Source: Wurfbainia villosa
Lineage: Eukaryota; Streptophyta; Magnoliopsida; Zingiberales; Zingiberaceae
Assembly (NCBI GenBank): GCA_025175895.1
Contig: CM046000.1
Coordinates: 38,352,720-38,416,719 of the forward strand
Reading direction: 5' to 3'
DNA: 64,000 bases
Shown here: positions 11,561 through 22,213 of the stretch, one piece after another
Layout: each line of letters starts with the position of its first letter
How positions within the stretch are numbered: the first letter of the stretch is position 1
Notes under the pieces: model-generated
What the model saw: the letters and a program-made list of their open reading frames with translations, nothing else
Database searches by the model: none
Told to the model about the DNA's origin: nothing
Position numbers and translations under genes: made by a program

Positions 11561-12925
11561 TGTTGGATCGAAAGTGTCGCTAGCGGGGGGGGGGTGAATA
11601 GCGATACGGTGTCGTTAAAAACTTTTGCAATAAGTAAAAAGCAAGTAGAGAATGCACAGCGGAAATATAAAGTAGACAAGATATTTTTACGTGGTTCACA
11701 ATCTTTCGATTGCTAATCCACGGCCCTAGTGATCCTTGATCACGTACGGAGGGCAATTCACTAAAACCACTCCTCCTCGTTGGAGGTAGGAGCAACGACA
11801 TACAAAAGAAATCAAGGCAAAGGGACACTCCCCCTTTCCTTGTTACGATTAAAGCACAAAGACAATTTAAAGAAGTAGAACTTAAATAAATATACCGACA
11901 ACTCTTATAAGTAGAAGATGTAGCTTTCGTTGTCGGACACTTCGTCGTAGCAAATGTGAGTAGTAGTAGCGTGCACGTGTTACAGCTCTTGATTTCTTGT
12001 CTTTGCTTGGAGTGAACATGTCTATTTATGGATATTGATCTATGAATTTAGACATAGGTAGTGTCCAAGGTGAGGTTCTTATCCCAACTCAAGGATGAGG
12101 TGTTTCATCCAACCACCTTGTGCCACCTCCAACCTTCTTGTGCGCCAACTCAAGGATGAGGTGTTTCATCCAACCACCTTGTGCCACCTCCAACCTCCTT
12201 GGGCGCCAACTTGAGGATGAGGTGTTTCATCCAACCACCTTGTGCCACCTCCAACCTTCTTGTGCGCCAACTCAAGGATGAGGTGTTTCATCCAACCACC
12301 TTGTGCCACCTCCAACCTCCTTGGGCGCCAACTTGTTGGAGCCATTCAACTTGTGCCACATCATGGGAGCCAACCATCTTGTGCCAACTCACCTTATTTT
12401 GGGCGTCCACCACAAGGAAGCTTGGTGATGGTTTGGATGTCCAACTTGATGCCACATCACCCTTTGTACCAAAACACGAGTCAAGTCCAAATTCACCCCC
12501 TTGAAATTCGAGCTCTTCTCGAGGCTGGAACTTGACTAGCAGTTGACTGTAGTCAAAGGGTTTTGGACTGCAGTACAAGTTAGCTTAAAATATAAAGTAC
12601 GATGGTTCTAACCATCTGATCTCGACCTAGACCTTCCATTGGAGGTATTGGGTCGGATCTACGCTTAACGACCTTGCTTCGCTTTCACACGAGCTTACCT
12701 TGTAGCCTCGCTTCCGGTCTTCACCCGAGTACCTCGGCTTCCTCCGAAGTCCCTCTGGCGTTGCCCGACCACCTCGGTTCCCACCGGGTGTCGCAGACCT
12801 TCCGCTCAACTTTAGCATTTCTGCACACTTAATTGAGCTCGTAAGATAACAAATATACCCTTAACTATTGAGCCTTTTGCCATAATCAAAATACCGGTTC
12901 GACTTTGGTGCCCACTGCACCAACA
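11561..12925 (-). repeat. 5' LTR of element F
   Basis: The 1365-bp LTR is nearly identical to 3836-5201, with differences mainly in a CG-rich patch around 11935-11985. It contains the 61-bp array at 12093-12336. Confidence 0.9.
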
Positions 12926-12930
12926 AATGC
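12926..12930. repeat. TSD of element F, right copy (AATGC)
   Basis: It matches 3831-3835. The LTR of E resumes at 12931. Confidence 0.9.
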
Positions 12931-13374
12931 CCCTTTCCCAAGCTGTCCTCCTAACCGTTTTTCCCACTCCTGATTCAAAAATATCTTCTGCCACGTGTTA
13001 ATCTCAAATAGAAAGATACATATGATTATTTTAAACTAACCACCCTCAACCTTTTATCGTTACCTCTCACCCTTCAGCATGCCTTTCTTCCCCTTGTTTC
13101 CTTTTGAAAAGAGAATCTTGATCGGAAGATGTATTAATTGCCCTGCCAACATTCAAGCTTGACTGCTCTGGAAAATATTGCCCTGGAAACTCCATATGGC
13201 TCTGGAATAATTACTGACCCGGAACTACCCAAACAACCTTGGCACAATTCATACTGCCCTGGAACCACTCATACTACCCTGGAACGACTTATATTGCCCT
13301 GGTACTATAATAATGCCCTGACTCTATTCACACTGTCCTAGAATTGTCTATACTACCCTATAATTTCACTAACC

Positions 13375-14315
13375 TTACTTAAATTGCCCTGGAATTTGCT
13401 TATACAACCCTGGAGCGACACTAGCCTTACTTAAACTTCCCTGGAATTACTTATACAGCCCTGGAGCTGCACTAGCCTTACTTAAACTTCCTTGGAATTG
13501 CTTATGCAACCCTGGAGCTGCACTGACCTTACTTAAACTTCCCTGGAATTGCTTATTCAGTCCTGGAACTATACTGACCTTGCTTAAACTGCCCTGGAAT
13601 TGCTTATATAGCCCTGGAACTACACTGGCCTTATTAAACTGTCTTGGAATTTCTTATCACCTTACAGGGCTACTGCGGTATTACTTAGGTCCTAGAATTT
13701 TTTATCTGATCCACGCGACCTTACTTAAACGACCCTGAAATTCCTTATCCTGCCCTAGAACTGCACTGGCCTTACTTAGACTGCCCTGGAATTGCTTATA
13801 CAACCCTGGAACTGCACTAGCCTTACTTAAACTATCCTGAAATTGCTTATCCTGCCCTGGAACTGCACTGACTTTACTTAAACGACCCTGGAATTGCTTA
13901 TCCTACCCTGGAACTGCACTAGCCTTACTTAGACTGCCCTGGAATTGCTTATACAACCCTGAAACTGCATTGGCCTTACTTAAACTGCCCTGGAATTGCT
14001 TATCTTGCCCTGGAACTGGACTGACCTTACTTAGACTGCCCTAGAATTGCTTATATAGTCTTGGAACTATACTGGTCTTACTTAGACTGCCCTGGAATTG
14101 CTTATACAACCCTGGAACTACATTGGCCTTACTTAAACTGTCCTAGAATTGATTATCCTACTCTGGAACTGCACTGGCCTTACTTAGACTGTCCTAAAAT
14201 TGCTTATATAGTCTTGGAACTATACTGGTCTTACTTAGACTACCCTGGAATTGCTTATACAGTCCTAGAACTATACTAGCCTTACTTAGATTGCCCTAGA
14301 ATTGCTTATACAACT
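13375..14315 (-). repeat. 51-bp tandem array in U3 of E, about 18 copies (left LTR)
   Basis: The plus-strand unit pairs CTGGAATTGCTTATAC with CTGGAACTGCACTGGCCTTA, total 51 bp. Because 51 is a multiple of 3, one minus frame is open for long stretches and reads as degenerate 17-residue repeats (YKQFQGSLSKASAVPG). The matching array in the other LTR is 21255-22195. Confidence 0.9.
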
Positions 14316-14336
14316 CTGCAAACTCTGACCCCATCA

Positions 14337-14350
14337 TAAGTCCCCCTCTT
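14337..14350 (-). promoter_or_regulatory. polypurine tract of E
   Basis: The minus-strand AAAGAGGGGGACTTA precedes the LTR start TGATGGGG. It fixes the minus orientation of E. Confidence 0.65.
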
Positions 14351-14635
14351 TAGTAAAACTGAAGAGCAAAGTCGAATAAATTTTACAAGTGTCCGCAAAA
14401 AATGTCTCCATCTTAACCAAAAAGACCCCATACCCATCATAAGTTCCCCCTATTTAGTAAAACTGAAAAGTGAAGTCAAATGAAGTTTACAAGTTCCCAT
14501 GAATGTGCAAACATTACCATATTAACCTCCACAACCATACTCTACAATACCAATATACCACACCTGAATCCCTGCATACCATACGAAAAACTACACCCTG
14601 ACTAATCATTTGTGATATTTCATACCTAAGATATT

Positions 14636-14895
14636 GTATAAGGCGTTTATGCCTTAAAACACTGTAAGAGGCATTTATGCCATAGAATAGTGTAAGAGGT
14701 GCTTATGCCTTAGAATACTGTAAGAGGCGCTTATGCCTTAGAATACTGCAAGAGACGTTTATGCATTAGAATACTGTAAGAGATGTTTATGCCTTAGAAT
14801 ACTATAAGAGGTGTTTATGCCTTAGAATACTACAAGAGGTGTTTATGCCTTAGAATACTGTAAGAGGCGTTTATGCCTTAGAATACTACAAGAGG
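14636..14895 (+). repeat. 28-bp tandem repeat, about 9 copies
   Basis: The unit contains ACTGTAAGAGGCGTTTATGC followed by CTTAGAAT, with point differences between copies. Confidence 0.9.
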
Positions 14896-14934
14896 CGTTG
14901 AGCCGTGTTAGCATGTTACCTACCCATTATATCT

Positions 14935-15175
14935 GGTGTTATAATTCCTCGTGGGGGAAAATAGCTATTTAGCCTTTAAGCTTTTATAGTTAAACCATAA
15001 GAACCCTTTACATATGCCATATAGAGGCGTTATAGTTCCCCATAGGGGCATACAACTATGTATCCCTTAGGCTGTTATAGTAAAACCATAAGAACCCTTT
15101 ACATATGCCATATAGAGACATTATAGTTCCCCATAGGTGCATAAAATTATTTAGCCCTTAGGCTGTTATAGTAGG
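14935..15175 (+). repeat. 91-bp direct repeat, 2 full copies and one partial
   Basis: CCATAAGAACCCTTTACATA occurs at 14995 and again at 15086. Flanking blocks TTATAGTTCCCCATAGG and TAGGCTGTTATAGTA are also repeated. Confidence 0.85.
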
Positions 15176-15677
15176 CACGAAGCCTGAATTAGTTTCCCAC
15201 ATTTAAAAGAAATAACACCAAATTTACCATACCTTAAAAATAATACCATTGAAGCAAGAAAGAAGGAATTACCACCAAGCATAATAACCGTTAACCTCCA
15301 CGTCATTAACAACTGCCAAAAAGAATATGAACATATACAAAAATATTAATGGGTTTTTGTATAACAAATGCCACAATCCTAGATTATAAACACATCATGC
15401 TCTTCTATCAAAAATCATCAAATAACTTGAAATCTTCTAGAAAAATTAATAAACTTCCAAAATCATTTCCATCATCCTCTAAATACCCTAATGAGCACCA
15501 AAAATGAGGAAAACCCCCTCCAAAAATATTAAAAAAATACTTTACCACAACCCACTTCGAACTAATACATACCATCCCTGCCCTCACTAACTCCACATTG
15601 TTCCCCCATGATTCCTCTCCAAAACCCTAACCTTCTTTCCCCGCAACCCTCCATTCTCCAACAACTCCCCCTCTTTC

Positions 15678-18327
15678 ATGGCCTCCTCCTCCTCCACCGT
15701 TCCTTGGTACGAAACCACATCCAGCCAACTCTCCTTCAACCATTATTTTTTCCATCGCGACCCCAAATACCTCCCCGAAAACTCTACCATCGTCATTCCC
15801 AATCAATCCCAACGGCCTCATCTACCTCCGACCAGAACTAGCACCCTATTCACGGGGCAACTGGAGGGAGGTCTCCATCTCCCCCTCCCAAAACCTCTCT
15901 ACCACATTCTCTTCTTCTACGGTATACCAGTCAACCAACTAACCCCCAACTCCCTTCGCATCCTATTTAGCACCATCATCATCTTCCATCACCTCAACAT
16001 CCCACAAGTACCCCACATATTCCACTGCCTCTATCAGCTGAAGATGGTCGACCACGACGTTTTCTATTTCATGGCCTGCCAAGGCTACCAGTTCCTTACT
16101 AACATACCCTCCTCCAATAAGGGATGGAAAGAACTCTATTTCTTTATCGCCGTAGATCCTCCTCTTCCCTTCTCTTCTCGCTGGAAAACTGCCCTTCCAG
16201 ATCTCCCCAAACCTAAAATTGTTAAAACTAATATCGACTTCCCCTCCATCAAAGCCAAGTTGAAGAATAAATATTTCAGCATTGCAGAACTCATAAAGGA
16301 GCCCAATTTATTCTATTATGGGCTATCTCCCATTGCTTCACTGGACGCTCATCCCATCGGTAAGCTTCCCTTGTCCCTTTATCTTAATACAATAACTGTC
16401 TTTATAGAAAATACTGGCATTTTATTCCTTAATCTGTAAACTAGTAACATATCATGTTTTCTTACCATATTTTTCCAGCACCACGTATCAAAAAACCCCC
16501 CAATTAAAAACCTGCATAACCACTCCCTTAACATTGCCACTCCGTGTCAAAAATTGAACTGTTACTATCAGATTTTACATTCTTACTGCACTGCTAATTC
16601 ATAATCACCCTTTATCCTTGCAGAAGACATGATGGGCACATCCATTGCTAAAACCTTGGCCCTCAAGCAGAAGAAATGGAAAAGGTCAGATACCACATCA
16701 TCCTCCACCCCTGAACCCCTTACCTCAGTAAGAAACCTCTACTCAACCTTTATTTACTTATAACCAATATGTTCACCATTCTTAGCAACATGACATATTT
16801 CTTTGGCACAGGTTTCTCCCATATTAACACTAGTCCCCATTATCATTTCAGATGCCTCAGACAAAGCCGCCCCCCCACACACACATTCCTTAACATCACC
16901 CTCCCTCCTCAAATAGACCCAATCCCCAATCTTTTTCACTTCATCATCCCTGTATTTTCCTCCGATCCTATTTCCATTATTCCCCCCTTGAATCCTCTTT
17001 CATCCTCTAATTCACCTACACCCAGTCCTCCCTCTGATACCCCCATCGAACCCATTGACGTTTCCTCCTCGCCCTTTTCCTCTTTAGAAGATGATTTTCC
17101 CCTGATCTCTTTATTCTCTCATAAACCACGAAAACCCTTACTTTCCATCAGCCATCCTGCCCCTGATCCTACATCCTCCACCCCTTTGGACTTACTGGTA
17201 TAGGCTGTATCAGATTCCTACCTTGGCCACCTCCCTTCCACTCTTCCCGTTATGCCATCTTCATCTCCTCTTTCTTCAATTACTTCCTCTAGCACTCCAC
17301 CAGATAACCTTCCCCCATACCAGCTTCACCTCCCCAACAACCTTCTCATCCCACCCCCCTCCAAGAGCTGATATTCCAAATTTTATTCAAGAGATGAAAA
17401 AAGGCCTCAAAATAGTAAGTTTCTCACTTAATGCCTTAATTTCACTTTCTTAATAGTTTGTCTTACATATCCCTTTCCAATTTTCAAAGTACCCTGAGAC
17501 TCCATGTTTTTGAGCAATGGTACACTGACCATCAAAACCAGCTCAATCAACCTTCCACCTCTACTACAGAGCCACCCACACCTATCATTACACCCCCAGG
17601 CATTCCAACTGATTCTGCAGAAACAATACACCATTTGGGCACACAAACTGATTCCCCTTCCTCCCCCGACCAAGCAGCTAGGGAAAACAAGCTTCAACAA
17701 CAAATAAACTGGCTACAACTTTAAGTTGCATCTTTTTCTACTGATTGGGACCAAATATCAGCAAATGAAAAAGACTTACACTTAAAGGAAGCCCACGTCA
17801 GGCGACTACATGAACAACTTAAGATATCAGAGCAAATCATATCCCGTCAACAATCTGAACTCTCCCAGTGGAAACAAAAGGAGATCAACTGGCACCCTCA
17901 TTCTGGTGACCTGTTTCAACCTCTAGAAGACATTATATATGCTCACCAGAATCTGAAAGCAACTGTCTATGGTAGTCTGGATGAATTTCACTTCTAATTT
18001 AACATTCTAAAGCAACATTTCAATGTGCTAACTACTATTGCCCACCCTCACCTTACCAGAGCCAACCAACTTCATCAAGAGCTATCTGAACTAAAAGAAA
18101 CAGAAGATGAAAGATGGGCAAGAGAGCAAACCAGACACCTGAAAAGATTCTCCAAACAACTGAGCAAATACTTTCAGAGAGGCTTCGAAGGTGCTCTACA
18201 CCAAGCAAACGAGAAGAAATATTTCATTCCTGGTGCCCCCTATCATGAGATCAACCTAGAAGAAATGTACAACAATATTCCTCCTGAGGCCCTAATGGCT
18301 GATTCTGACAATGATTCAGAACAATAA
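15678..18327 (+). pseudogene. antisense Transposase_28-like ORF 1 of element E (spliced, decayed)
   Basis: Its orientation is opposite to E gag. Exon 1 (15678-16359) encodes a domain of the plant 'putative gypsy type transposon' family (PF04195): LEGGLHLPLPKPLYHILFFY, QLTPNSLRILFS and the hallmark PSSNKGWKELYFF. A donor at 16360 and an acceptor ending at 16623 join in frame to exon 2 (16624-16727, EDMMGTSIAKTLALKQKKW). A donor at 16728 pairs in phase with an acceptor ending at 16811. Later parts are a Pro/Ser-rich region and a Glu/Gln/Lys-rich coiled coil (17458-18327), with in-frame stops at least at 17722-17724 and near 17996. The function is unknown. Antisense ORFs with this domain are known in Tat-lineage elements. 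Confidence 0.75.
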
Positions 18328-18845
18328 GTTTCTATTCTTGTAATATTTCTGAAGAATTACATTTCAGCTCCCAAATCAATCTTGTATATATTCTGAACCT
18401 CTTTTGACAATGAATATCTATTTTTTTAAACATGCCAACATCAATATTATTTTGCATTGCTCTTATTCAAGCTCGTCGACCTTCTTTATAAAAATACACC
18501 AGATATCCTTCCTTTATCTAAACAGCAACACCAAACAAAATATCTTCCACCCATTTCGACGTCACTTGTCCTTCAACAATTACCCCGCCACATTATGCTA
18601 TAACAACAACTATTATACCCCCATCTTACCCTATTAACCACTGAATTCTTCACCTACCCCGCATTTGTACCTTAACAAACTTACGCCACTCTATCCCCAA
18701 TTCCCCACCTCACTACATCCAGTGGGAAAAGTTATTATTTCCCTCCCATTTCACCCTTCATCTCCTCTATAAATACAAAAACTTTTTCCTCCTCAAACCC
18801 TACCAAGAACCTTCTCCGGCTTCACTGTCCATTAATTTCCAGAAA
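18328..18845 (+). other. spacer between the antisense ORFs, with core promoter
   Basis: There is no coding sequence beyond short chance ORFs. It is AT- and C-rich and carries a clear TATA box at 18768-18775 near its end. Confidence 0.6.
18768..18775 (+). promoter_or_regulatory. TATA box of antisense ORF 2
   Basis: CTCTATAAATACAAAA is a textbook plant TATA box, 70 bp before the ATG at 18846. The C-rich leader after it (TTTTTCCTCCTCAAACC) also looks like a plant 5' UTR. Confidence 0.7.
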
Positions 18846-19386
18846 ATGCAGCCTACTACCTCAATCCCTCGACCATGGTTTGCTTCCACACGCTCTAAAA
18901 TGACAGGGGAACATTGTCGATCCCTCTCTTCTCATTTACAACTCCCTTTTGGTTATCATATTGTCGCAGCTAATTCGATTGAATGCCCTCATCATCCTCC
19001 TGGGTGCACCAAAGATTTTTTCTTGGAACAGATAGAAGCTGGTCTATTTTTTCCCCTTCATCCCTTTCTTATTGAAGTGTTAGAGTACTTTTCCATTCCC
19101 TTAAACTAACTAAGCCCCAATTCTTTTCAATTTATGCTAGGTTTTTACCTTACCAGCTCCTTTTTATCGATTACTCCCTCAGCCTTCCATTACCATTGTT
19201 TTTTCCAAATAAAATTATCCGAGATAGGTATATTCTATTTTCAAGCCCGAGCAGACTTTCAATTTCTCACAGGTGTCCCCTCCTCCCATAAAGGCTAGAA
19301 AGAACATTATTTCTTCGTGCACTCCACTTCCCCTTTTCCTTTCCCCTCCACTTGGCTAACTACTCTTCCTCCTCGACCCCCCTAGG
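18846..19386 (+). pseudogene. antisense Transposase_28-like ORF 2 of E (truncated duplicate)
   Basis: This is a second, diverged N-terminal copy of the same domain. The open part (18846-19109) contains IEAGLFFPLHPFLIEVLEYF and SIPLN, then a stop. In the same frame it continues with LSPNSFQ, then FYFQARADFQFLTGVPSSHKG, a stop in place of the usual Trp, and KEHYFF. It parallels exon 1 of ORF 1 block for block. Homology ends at about 19386, a few bases before the end of the opposite-strand gag. This marks a deletion junction. Confidence 0.7.
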
Positions 19387-19410
19387 CTCCTATCGAGGCA
19401 ATGAAGATTA

Positions 19411-20443
19411 TCATATGATTACCTTATCATTCTCAGAGGAGCAATTTAACCTAACCCACCTTTTAACCAAATCTACAATGTCACTCATTTGAAACTTATG
19501 ATGGGTATGGGGTCTTTTCGTTACCCTGAAATCCTGCAAAGTTCGTCGAGACTTCTGAGCATCCTCTAAATTAATAAATTTCTCAGCTCGGGACAACAGA
19601 TATTCAAAGATTACAGGAGGCTTCTTAGCTAAGGATTTAAAGAAGTCCCCCTCTCTGAGCCCCTGGGTAAAAGCTCCCATCATCATACCTGGCTCTATTG
19701 CAGGAATCTCACGAGCAGCTTGTGTAAATCTATGTACATATTGCCGCAAACTTTCTGGCTCTCTTTGCTTAAGATCAAAAAGACTCAAAGGCTGAGGCAA
19801 ATATTTCTTAGCACTGGAAAAATACCTTACAAATAGTGTGGAGAAATCCTTAAAAGATGTAATACTTTTCGGCTTCAAATCTAAACCATTGCTCTGCCGG
19901 TCCTGTTAAAGTAGTAAGGAATACCTAACATTTGACCCCATCAATATAGCGATATAACAAAGTGGCATTCTCAAATTTCCTTAAATGATCTTTTGGATCA
20001 GAAGAACCGACATATTCAGATATCTGAGGAAGTCGCAATCGTCAAAGTAATTCATCATTTAAAATACTTTTGACAAAAAGAGTTTCCTCCTCTATTTGTA
20101 CAATAGTTCCTACAGTAGGAACATCCTCTTCCAATGTTACATCTCTCAAAGGGGCCACACATTTCTCCTTCCCCTTTCCTTTTTTACAAGCACCAGAACC
20201 TTTCTTTAATTGAGAAATCTTACCTCCCTCTTCTTTAGATTCACTATCAGAGATATCTTCTTTAACATTTTTTGGGGAAGCCCTTTGCGACATTTGGTCC
20301 ATCATCTCCGCCATAATCTGCATAAGATCTTACTTATACAGAGGTTCCCATCACCTTTTACTAGTACCCCCTTGGGAAGTGCTAGAGACAAATCTCTCTC
20401 CTTCTGCTAGCTCCTTCAATGTCCTTCTAATATTGACCATCAT
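19411..20443 (-). pseudogene. gag: Tat-type gypsy gag of element E
   Basis: This is the Ty3/gypsy Gag with a retrotrans_gag domain. It starts at 20443 (MMVNIRRTLKELAEG), hits a stop at 20351-20353, and continues in frame to about 20042 (acidic/Lys-rich segment EESKEEGGK-like). After a frameshift comes the capsid core at 19878-19411: FKDFSTLFVRYFSSAKKY, LKQREPESLRQYVHRFTQAA, MMMGAFTQGLREGDFFKSL. A TGPAEQWF block upstream of the shift is also recognisable. The zinc knuckle and all of pol are missing. The sequence stops next to antisense ORF 2. Confidence 0.8.
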
Positions 20444-20454
20444 GACTTTTTGTT

Positions 20455-20479
20455 CAGGTTCCCACAGATGGCGCTAATT
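20455..20479 (-). promoter_or_regulatory. primer binding site region of E
   Basis: The minus strand just inside the 5' LTR reads AATTAGCGCCATCTGTGGGA. This matches the GGCGCCGTCTGTGGGA type found after the 5' LTR in many Tat-lineage gypsy elements, with substitutions. The tRNA cannot be named with certainty. Confidence 0.6.
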
Positions 20480-22208
20480 TGATGGTGCTTGCTTCTTTGG
20501 ATCTCCAAGATCCCCCTTCCTCTCCCTCTGAATAGCTAGATCTAACACCGAGGCAAAGGCTTGAAGGGAATAAGATTAGCTGGGAAGGTCACTCGTGATC
20601 TCAGAAATTGAGCAGAATATGATACACCCAAGGAAGGCGTTAAGGGTTGGCCGGCTTCTCGGCTCGGCCACTCCGACGATCAAGTTAGTATGGTTATGAG
20701 AGGAAACTAATGAATCGAAAAAGAAGAGAGATCTCAGAGATACCAAATGGAGAAGAAAAACAACCATCCTCGATCCCGTCGTCTTCTGCCGCTTTTATAG
20801 ACGGAGCCCCCCCCTTCTCCTAGTGGTGAATGTACGTAAATGCCCCTTTGCCAAGCTATCCTCCTAACTATTTTTCCCGCTCCTGATTCAAAAATATCTC
20901 TTGCCATGTGTTAATCTCAAATAGAAAGATACATATGATTATTTTAAACTAACCACCCTTGACATTTCATTGTTGCCTCTCACCCTTCAGCGTGCCTTTC
21001 TTCCCCTTGTTTCCTTTGAAAAGAGAATCTCGCTCGGAAGATGTATTAATTGCCCTGGCAACATTCAAGCTTGACTGCTCTGGAAAATACTGCCCTAGAA
21101 ACCCCATATGGCTCTGGAATAATTAATGACCCGGAACTACTCAAACAACCCTGGCACAATTCATATTGCTCTGGAACCACTCATACTACCCTAGAACGAC
21201 TTATATGGCCCTTGTACTATAATATTGCCCTGACTCTATTCACACTGTTCTGGAAATGCCTATACTGCCCTAGAACTGCACTAACCTTACTTAAACTGCC
21301 CTGGAATTTGCTTATACAGCCCTGGAGATGCACTAGCCTTACTTAAACTTCTCTGGAATTGCTTATACAACCCTGGAGCTGCACTAGCCTTACTTAAACT
21401 TCCCTGGAATTGCTTATACAACCTTGGAGTTGCACTGGCCTTACTTAAACTTCCTTGGAATTGCTTATACAACCCTAGAACTGCACTGACCTTATTAAAC
21501 TGTCCTGGAATTACTTATCCTGCCCTGGAACTTCACTATCCTTACTTAGACTACCCTGGAATTGCTTATACAACCCTGGAACTACACTGACCTTACTTAA
21601 ACGACCCTGAAATTGCTTATCCTACCCTAGAACTGCACTGGTCTTACTTAGACTGCTCTGGAATTTCTTATACATCCCTGGAACTACACTAACCTTACTT
21701 AAACTTTCCTGAAATTGCTTATCCTGCCCTGGAACTGCACTGGCCTTACTTAGACTGCCCTGAAATTGCTTATACAGCCCTAGAACTGCACTGGACTTAC
21801 TTAAATGACCCTGGAATTGCTTATCCTGCCCTGGAATTGTATTGGCCTTACTTAGAGAACCCTGGAATTTCTTATACAACCCTGGAACTGCATTAGCCTT
21901 ACTTAAACTGTCCTGGAATTACTTATCTTGCCTTGGAACTGCATTGGCCTTACTTAGATTGCCCTGGAATTGCTTATACAGTCCTGGAACTATACTGGTC
22001 TTACTTAGACTGCCCTGAAATTGCTTATACAACCCTGGAACTGCACTGTCCTTACTTAAACTATCCTCGAATTGCTTATCTTGCTCTGGAACTGCACTGG
22101 CCTTACTTAGACTGCCCTGGAATTGCTTATATAGTCCTGGAACTATACTGGTCTTACTTAGACTGCCTTGGAATTGCTTATACAACCCTGGAACCTCCGA
22201 ACCCATAA
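20480..22208 (-). repeat. 5' LTR of element E
   Basis: The 1729-bp LTR matches the split left LTR. The TATA box (TATAAAAG, minus) is at 20791-20798. A 51-bp array fills 21255-22195, about 460 bp upstream of the TATA box. The terminal bases on the U3 side read TT instead of TG (minus), consistent with one point mutation. Confidence 0.85.
21255..22195 (-). repeat. 51-bp tandem array in U3 of E, about 18 copies (right LTR)
   Basis: The unit is the same as at 13375-14315. Minus-strand open stretches (21287-21472, 21622-21879, 21919-22206) encode 17-residue repeats such as GLYKQFQGSLSKASAVP. They are read here as a by-product of the repeat length, not as a gene. Confidence 0.9.
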
Positions 22209-22213
22209 ATAAG
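22209..22213. repeat. TSD of element E, right copy (ATAAG)
   Basis: It matches 3466-3470. Element C resumes here. Confidence 0.85.

Larger units (their letters stand above)
3836..12925 (-). mobile_element. Element F: full-length decayed copia, Maximus/SIRE type
   Basis: The 9.1 kb element has near-identical 1.37 kb LTRs (3836-5201 and 11561-12925), AATGC duplications, a primer site for initiator Met-tRNA (11546-11558) and a polypurine tract (5202-5216). On the minus strand the order is gag, protease, integrase, RT, RNase H, the copia order. Long LTRs, a large Gag with an acidic linker and coiled coil, and RT motifs such as KALYGLKQAPRAWYERLS suggest the Maximus/SIRE lineage. All genes are frameshifted, so F is not autonomous. 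It is inserted in the 3' LTR of E. Confidence 0.9.
3471..14336 (-). repeat. 3' LTR of element E, interrupted by element F
   Basis: The LTR comprises 3471-3835 and 12931-14336, about 1771 bp without F. It matches 20480-22208 at both ends. On the minus strand it begins TGATGGGG and ends GCACCATCA. A TATA box (TATAAAAG, minus) lies at 3784-3791. The U3 end carries a 51-bp tandem array (13375-14315). Confidence 0.8.
14351..15677 (+). other. noncoding region of E upstream of antisense ORF 1
   Basis: There is no supported coding sequence. It holds a 28-bp array (14636-14895) and a 91-bp repeat (about 14935-15175). The last 300 bases are C-rich with CCCTAACC words and look like 5'-flanking sequence of the antisense gene. 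No clear TATA box lies close to its ATG. Confidence 0.6.
3471..22208 (-). mobile_element. Element E: non-autonomous Tat-type gypsy retrotransposon
   Basis: The LTRs are related (3471-14336, split by F, and 20480-22208) and flanked by ATAAG duplications. Orientation is minus. A polypurine tract adjoins the left LTR (14337-14350), and a GCGCCATCTGTGGGAA-type primer site adjoins the right LTR, as in Tat-lineage elements. Gag lies just inside the primer site on the minus strand. No protease, RT, RNase H or integrase is recognisable in the 6.1 kb internal region. Instead there are two antisense Transposase_28-like ORFs on the plus strand. Antisense ORFs of this kind are known from Grande and other Tat elements. 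Confidence 0.8.

Noticed and set aside
13375..14895. CRISPR-like regular repeats
   Set aside because: These are direct tandem repeats without spacers in plant retrotransposon DNA.
21287..22206. Minus-strand ORFs with 17-residue repeats (YKQFQGSLSK...)
   Set aside because: They follow from the 51-bp LTR array. They lack a common frame across the array and lie upstream of the LTR promoter.
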